From NCBI RefSeq assembly GCF_003148825.1, contig NZ_QGGZ01000002.1:558001-622000 (forward strand): a stretch of DNA of 64,000 nucleotides, read 5' to 3'. Position numbers and translations under genes: made by a program. Below, one piece after another: positions 59,587-64,000 of this stretch. How positions within the stretch are numbered: position 1 is the first letter of the stretch; every line of letters starts with the position of its first letter. The DNA comes from Streptomyces sp. CG 926 (GTDB taxonomy: Bacteria; Actinomycetota; Actinomycetes; Streptomycetales; Streptomycetaceae). The notes under the pieces are model-generated. The model was not told the origin of the DNA. It ran no database searches and was given only the letters and a program-made list of their open reading frames with translations.

Positions 59587-61320
59587 GTGCTCATACGACT
59601 TCTGCGGACCCATCTGGGTACGTACCGGAAACCCATCGCGGTGCTGGTCCTGCTGCAACTGCTGCAGACCAGCGCCAGCCTCTACCTGCCCACCCTCAAC
59701 GCCGACATCATCGACAACGGTGTCGTCAACGGCGACACCGGCTACATCCTGCGCTTCGGCGCGCTGATGCTCGGCGTCTCCCTCGTCCAGCTCGTCTGCA
59801 ACGTCGGCGCCGTCTACTACGGCGCCCGCACGGCCGCGGCCTTCGGCCGGGACCTGCGCGCCGCGATCTTCGACCGCGTGCAGAGCTTCTCGGCGCGGGA
59901 GCTGGGCCAGTTCGGCGCCCCGTCGCTGATCACCCGTACGACGAACGACGTCCAGCAGGTCCAGATGCTGGTCCTGATGACCTTCACCCTGATGGTCTCG
60001 GCCCCGATCATGTGCGTCGGCGGTATCGCCATGGCGCTCTCGCTCGACGTGAAGCTGTCGGGCGTACTGCTCGCCGTGGTCCCGGTGCTCGGGATCGCCG
60101 TCGGCGCGATCGTCTTCAGGACGCGACCGCTGTTCCGGCAGATGCAGGTGCGCCTGGACACCGTGAACCGGGTCCTGCGCGAGCAGATCACCGGCAATCG
60201 CGTGATCCGCGCCTTCGTCCGCGACGACTACGAGAAGGACCGCTTCCGGGAGGCCAACGCCGACCTGACCGGCGTCTCGCTGGCCGCCGGCAAACTCCTG
60301 GCGTACATGTTCCCCACGGTCATCGTGGTCGTGAACATCTCCAGCGTCGCCGTCATCTGGTTCGGCGCGATGCGCGTGGACAGCGGCGGCATGGAGATCG
60401 GCCAGCTGACGGCCTTCCTCGCCTACCTGATGCAGATCGTCATGGCCGTGATGATGGCCACCTTCATGTTCATGATGGTGCCGCGCGCCGAGGTCTGCGG
60501 CGAGCGCATCCAGGAGGTCCTCGACACCGAGTCCAGCGTGGTCCCGCCCAAGGACCCGGTGCGCGAACTCGCCCGCCGCGGCCACCTGGAGCTGCGCGGA
60601 GCCGACTTCGGCTACCCGGGCGCCGAGGCCCCGGTGCTGCGCGGGGTGGACCTGGTGGCCCGCCCCGGTGAGACCACGGCGGTGATCGGCTCCACCGGAA
60701 GCGGCAAGTCCACGCTGCTGGGCCTGGTCCCGCGGCTCTTCGACGCGACCGGCGGCGAGGTCCTCGTCGACGGGGAGGACGTCCGCGCACTCGACCCGGA
60801 CCTGCTGGCCAGGACGGTCGGCATGGTGCCGCAGAAGCCCTACCTGTTCTCCGGAACCATCGCCTCCAACTTGCGCTACGGGCGCCCGGGCGCGAGCGAC
60901 GAGGAGCTCTGGCAGGCGCTGGAGGTGGCCCAGGCCAGGGAGTTCGTCTCCGCGTTGGAGGGTGGCCTGGACGCCCCTGTCAGCCAGGGCGGAACCAATG
61001 TCTCCGGCGGCCAGCGCCAGCGTCTGGCCATCGCCCGCGCGCTCGTGCAGCGCCCGGAGATCTACCTCTTCGACGACTCCTTCTCGGCCCTGGACTACGC
61101 GACGGACGCGGCGCTGCGCGCGGCGCTCGCCCGCGAGACCGAGGACGCGACCGTGGTCATCGTCGCCCAGCGGGTCTCCACGATCCGGGACGCCGACCGG
61201 ATCATCGTCCTCGACGAAGGCCAGGTCGTGGGTGAGGGACGCCATCACGAGCTGATGGCCGACAACGAGACCTACCGGGAGATCGTGCTCTCCCAGCTGA
61301 CGGAGGCGGAGGCCGCATGA
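59587..61320 (+). CDS. ABC exporter subunit with degenerate ATP site
   Basis: A 577-residue half-transporter with six-helix membrane domain (residues 15-300) and ATPase domain (335-575). Walker A GSTGSGKST, Q-loop VPQKPYLFSGT and signature VSGGQRQRLA are intact. The Walker B IYLFDDSFSALD has Asp in place of the catalytic Glu, and the switch His is Gln (VAQRVSTI). This is the pattern of the weak site in heterodimeric exporters such as TM287. GGAG precedes the GTG. Stop overlaps the next gene. Confidence 0.93.
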   Translation: MLIRLLRTHLGTYRKPIAVLVLLQLLQTSASLYLPTLNADIIDNGVVNGDTGYILRFGALMLGVSLVQLVCNVGAVYYGARTAAAFGRDLRAAIFDRVQSFSARELGQFGAPSLITRTTNDVQQVQMLVLMTFTLMVSAPIMCVGGIAMALSLDVKLSGVLLAVVPVLGIAVGAIVFRTRPLFRQMQVRLDTVNRVLREQITGNRVIRAFVRDDYEKDRFREANADLTGVSLAAGKLLAYMFPTVIVVVNISSVAVIWFGAMRVDSGGMEIGQLTAFLAYLMQIVMAVMMATFMFMMVPRAEVCGERIQEVLDTESSVVPPKDPVRELARRGHLELRGADFGYPGAEAPVLRGVDLVARPGETTAVIGSTGSGKSTLLGLVPRLFDATGGEVLVDGEDVRALDPDLLARTVGMVPQKPYLFSGTIASNLRYGRPGASDEELWQALEVAQAREFVSALEGGLDAPVSQGGTNVSGGQRQRLAIARALVQRPEIYLFDDSFSALDYATDAALRAALARETEDATVVIVAQRVSTIRDADRIIVLDEGQVVGEGRHHELMADNETYREIVLSQLTEAEAA

Positions 61321-63239
61321 GCGGGCCCGGAGGACGGATGATGATGGGGCCGGCCCAGCGGTCCATGGACTTCAAGGGCTCGGGCAAGCGACTGCTGCGG
61401 CAGCTCGCGTACGACCGGGCCAAGATCTGGGGCATGGTCGCGGCCGTCGTCGGCAGTGTCGGCTGCGCGGTGGTCGGCCCGAAGATCCTCGGTGAGGCCA
61501 CCGACCTCGTGTTCGCGGGGATCGTCGGCCGCGAGATGCCGGCCGGGACCACCAAGCAGCAGGCGCTGGACGGCCTGCGCGCCCGGGGTCAGGACGGCAT
61601 GGCGGACATGCTCGCCGGGAGCGACTTCACCCCGGGGCAGGGCATCGACTTCGGCGCCGTCGGGGTCGTCGCGATCTGGGCGCTGGTGGTCTTCACCCTG
61701 GCCGGCCTGCTGATGCTGGTCGCGACGAGGCTGTCGAACCACGTCATGAACGGCACGGTCTACCGGATGCGCGAGGAGCTGCAGGCGAAGCTGTCGCGGC
61801 TGCCGCTGTCGTACTTCGACCAGCAGAAGCGCGGCGAGGTGCTCAGCCGGGCCACGAACGACATCGACAACATCGGCCAGACGATCCAGCAGACGATGGG
61901 CCAGCTGCTGAACTCGCTGCTGACCATCGTCGGCGTGCTCGTGATGATGTTCTGGATCTCGCCGCTGCTGGCGCTGGTCGCGTTGGTGACCGTACCGCTG
62001 TCGATCTTCGTCGCCGCGAAGATCGGCAAGAAGTCGCAGCCGCAGTTCGTGGCGCAGTGGAAGGCGACCGGCGCGCTCAACGCCCACATCGAGGAGATGT
62101 ACTCGGGCCACAGCCTGGTCAAGGTCTTCGGCCGGCAGCGGGAGTCCGCGGCCGTCTTCGCCGAGCAGAACGAGGCGCTGTACCGGGCCTCCTTCAAGGC
62201 ACAGCTGGTCAGCGGCATCATGCAGCCGGTGATGTTCTTCATCTCGAACATCAACTACGTGCTGATAGCCGTCGTCGGCGGGCTCCGGGTCGCCTCCGGC
62301 ACCCTGTCGATCGGTGACGTGCAGGCCTTCATCCAGTACTCGCGGCAGTTCTCGATGCCGCTGACGCAGGTCGCCTCGATGGCGAACCTCGTGCAGTCCG
62401 GGGTCGCCTCGGCGGAGCGGGTGTACGAGCTGCTGGACGCGCCGGAGCAGGAGCCGGACGCCGTGGTTCCGGAGCGTCCGCAGGAGCGGCGCGGTCAGGT
62501 CACCTTCGACAAGGTGGCCTTCCGGTACGAGCCGGACAGGCCGCTGATCGAGAACCTGTCGCTGTCCGTCGAGCCCGGCCACACGGTCGCGATCGTCGGC
62601 CCGACGGGCGCCGGCAAGACCACGCTGGTCAATCTGCTGATGCGGTTCTACGAGGTCACGGGCGGGGAGATCGCCCTCGACGGGGTGGACATCGCGAAGA
62701 TGACCCGCGAGGAACTGCGCGACGGCATCGGCATGGTGCTCCAGGACACCTGGCTGTTCGGCGGCACGATCGCGGAGAACATCGCCTACGGTGCTTCGCG
62801 CGCGGTCACGCGCGCCGAGGTCGAGGAGGCCGCGCGGGCCGCCCACGCGGACCGGTTCATCCGCACCCTGCCGGACGGTTACGACACCGTGCTGGACGAC
62901 GAGGGCGCGGGCGTCAGCGCGGGCGAGAAGCAGCTGATCACCATCGCCCGGGCGTTCCTGTCGGAGCCGGTGATCCTGGTGCTCGACGAGGCGACGAGCT
63001 CGGTGGACACCCGTACCGAGGTGTTGATCCAGAAGGCGATGGCACGCCTCGCGCGTGGCCGTACGTCCTTCGTCATCGCGCACCGGCTGTCCACGATCCG
63101 CGACGCGGACGTGATCCTGGTGATGGAGAGCGGTTCGATCGTGGAACAGGGCACGCACGAGGAGCTGCTGGCCTCGGGCGGGGCGTACGCCCGGCTGTAC
63201 GCGGCGCAGTTCGCGCAGGCGGTGGCCGAGGTCGACTAG
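61317..63239 (+). CDS. ABC exporter subunit with canonical ATP site
   Basis: A 640-residue half-transporter, longer than its partner by an extra loop near residues 55-110. Walker A GPTGAGKTT, Walker B VILVLDEATSSVD with Glu, and switch His in IAHRLSTI are canonical. Its signature VSAGEKQL is altered. With the partner's degraded Walker B it forms the weak site, leaving one active site. ATGA overlap with the first subunit ensures equal amounts. Likely a multidrug or lipid exporter. Confidence 0.94.
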   Translation: MSGPGGRMMMGPAQRSMDFKGSGKRLLRQLAYDRAKIWGMVAAVVGSVGCAVVGPKILGEATDLVFAGIVGREMPAGTTKQQALDGLRARGQDGMADMLAGSDFTPGQGIDFGAVGVVAIWALVVFTLAGLLMLVATRLSNHVMNGTVYRMREELQAKLSRLPLSYFDQQKRGEVLSRATNDIDNIGQTIQQTMGQLLNSLLTIVGVLVMMFWISPLLALVALVTVPLSIFVAAKIGKKSQPQFVAQWKATGALNAHIEEMYSGHSLVKVFGRQRESAAVFAEQNEALYRASFKAQLVSGIMQPVMFFISNINYVLIAVVGGLRVASGTLSIGDVQAFIQYSRQFSMPLTQVASMANLVQSGVASAERVYELLDAPEQEPDAVVPERPQERRGQVTFDKVAFRYEPDRPLIENLSLSVEPGHTVAIVGPTGAGKTTLVNLLMRFYEVTGGEIALDGVDIAKMTREELRDGIGMVLQDTWLFGGTIAENIAYGASRAVTRAEVEEAARAAHADRFIRTLPDGYDTVLDDEGAGVSAGEKQLITIARAFLSEPVILVLDEATSSVDTRTEVLIQKAMARLARGRTSFVIAHRLSTIRDADVILVMESGSIVEQGTHEELLASGGAYARLYAAQFAQAVAEVD

Positions 63240-63337
63240 ACGGCCTGGGGCAGCGGTCCTGTACGTCGCACGGCGGAGGGGCATTCGGGTACGGGTCACG
63301 TACGCGGGTGCCCCTCCGCCGTCGTTAGCATGACGGG

Positions 63338-63853
63338 ATGGCATCGGACGTGGTGATACGCCCTGCGCGGGCGGCGGATGAACGCGAGATATCGGAGCTG
63401 TTCCGCTCGACGTGGTCGCGGGTGAGCGAACCCGGCCCCGAGCGCCCGGCGGACGCGGCCGTCTTCGACGAGCGGCATCCCGTGGAGAGCTACCTCGTCG
63501 CGGAACGCGGACAGCAGGTCGTCGGGTACATCGCCCAGGCCCCGGCGAGCCCGCTCGAAACCAATCGGCACGTCCGTCACATCCAGGGGCTGGCCGTCCT
63601 CGCGTCCGCCCGCGGCAGCGGAGTCGGACAGGCCCTGGTCGAGGCGGCCTGCGCCGCCGCGCGGGCCGGTGGTGCCCGCCGGATGAACCTGCGCGTGCTC
63701 GGCCACAACGAGCCGGCGCGGCAGCTCTACCGGCGGTGCGGCTTCGCGGAGGTCGGCGTCCTGCCGCAGGAGTTCCTGCTGGACGGGGTCTACGTCGACG
63801 ACGTCTGGATGAGCCGGCCGCTGACCGATTCCCACGAGCCCGCGCACCCGTAG
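63338..63853 (+). CDS. GNAT-family N-acetyltransferase
   Basis: A 171-residue acetyltransferase with VRHIQGLAVLASARGSGVGQ (motif A) and PARQLYRRCGFAEVG (motif B). The ending FLLDGVYVDDVWMSRPL is typical for RimI/ribosomal-type GNATs. Substrate unknown. TAGCAT and six bases before ATG make it leaderless. Confidence 0.9.
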   Translation: MASDVVIRPARAADEREISELFRSTWSRVSEPGPERPADAAVFDERHPVESYLVAERGQQVVGYIAQAPASPLETNRHVRHIQGLAVLASARGSGVGQALVEAACAAARAGGARRMNLRVLGHNEPARQLYRRCGFAEVGVLPQEFLLDGVYVDDVWMSRPLTDSHEPAHP

Positions 63854-63877
63854 CCGTCGGGCCCCGGACAGCGGAGC

Positions 63878-63905
63878 GGGGGCGCCTGGCGGGGCGCCCC
63901 CTTTT
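63878..63905. terminator. Terminator between GNAT and hrdA
   Basis: A 9-bp stem GGGGGCGCC/GGCGCCCCC with a 6-nt loop then TTTT, between convergent genes. Confidence 0.85.
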
Positions 63906-63916
63906 CCGGTGGTCCG

Positions 63917-64000
63917 TCAGTCCAGATAGCCGCGGAGCTGGTCCGCGAAGGCGTGGTCGCGCAGTTTGTTGAGGGTCTTGGACTCGATCTGGCGGATCCG
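63917..64000 (-). CDS. hrdA: Principal-type sigma factor, C-terminus (HrdA-like), cut by window edge
   Basis: Only the last 27 residues are inside the window: RIRQIESKTLNKLRDHAFAD followed by QLRGYLD. This is the end of sigma region 4.2 in group 1/2 sigma factors (HrdB ends SKLRHPSRSQVLRDYLD), which recognises the -35 element. The name hrdA is chosen from remembered S. coelicolor gene order (ABC pair then SCO2465), not from the few visible residues, and HrdD is possible. Confidence 0.75.
   Translation of the reverse strand, partial: RIRQIESKTLNKLRDHAFADQLRGYLD

Noticed and set aside
59065..59587. Extension of the first ABC gene back into the kinase gene
   Set aside because: It overlaps the kinase in another frame and lacks homology. 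The GTG at 59587 fits membrane helix 1.

Overview
The window is high-GC actinobacterial chromosome and almost certainly Streptomyces. It shows strong third-position GC, many GTG starts, many promoter-to-start spacings that imply leaderless mRNAs, a fasR-fabD-fabH-acpP-fabF cluster, a single-chain pyruvate dehydrogenase E1, TerD paralogues, and the 3' end of an HrdA/HrdB-type sigma factor at the right edge. Gene order resembles, from memory, the S. coelicolor interval from the Ter/aceE genes through fab (about SCO2387-2390) to mbl (SCO2451) and hrdA (SCO2465). That comparison is recollection, not a search. Most of the region is core chromosome with small accessory patches.

Region by region. 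1-4.6 kb: a cut-off small membrane protein, a 24-residue ribosomal protein bL37 gene, secreted or membrane proteins, tRNA-Val(TAC), a large coiled-coil protein and a FmdB-type zinc ribbon. 4.7-14.5 kb: a Ter (tellurium/stress) locus. A four-gene operon on the minus strand (CitE-like lyase, giant phosphoribosyltransferase/TRSP/StiP/PELOTA fusion, HAD phosphatase, O-methyltransferase) is joined by 4-bp stop/start overlaps. Beside it lie three TerD proteins, a TerA-like TerD-fold protein and a TerC/DUF475 membrane protein. 14.7-19 kb: an AhpE-type peroxiredoxin, a DUF3052 protein and aceE. 19-26.9 kb: a potassium channel, a secreted protease inhibitor, a TetR regulator, a DUF1023 hydrolase, a DUF4429/SHOCT protein, a MerR/aldo-keto reductase unit, a beta-lactamase-fold hydrolase and a pirin.

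26.9-32.4 kb: fatty acid synthesis (fasR, then fabD-fabH-acpP-fabF, closed by a 21-bp terminator stem). 32.6-45.5 kb: an SGNH lipoprotein, a GH3 glucosidase with a divergent TetR, a reductase/LysR pair, a nitrilase, a hotdog protein, an EI24 membrane protein, an Ohr peroxidase, a quinone-reductase-like gene with a divergent MarR and a clear operator, a zinc-ribbon membrane protein and a lipase. 45.7-48.3 kb: the MreB-like gene mbl, translationally coupled to a GAF kinase whose ATPase domain is truncated. 48.5-56.6 kb: small metabolic and regulatory genes (GNAT, Lrp, LysE exporter, carboxyltransferase, AraC/cupin pair, MFS, YbdK-type ligase). 57 kb: three tRNAs (CAT, Asn, Asn), with an apparent integrase remnant next to the CAT tRNA. 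57.5-64 kb: a YtxH-like protein, an FGGY kinase, a heterodimeric ABC exporter with one degenerate ATP site, a GNAT enzyme and the end of hrdA.

The most unusual content is the Ter-linked metabolite operon with its coupled methyltransferase, the 162-nt imperfect palindrome at 49.05-49.21 kb, the mbl/pseudokinase pair and the tRNA-linked integrase scar. CDS starts were set by Shine-Dalgarno sequences, or by a -10 hexamer followed by 6-7 nt and the start codon where no Shine-Dalgarno sequence exists.
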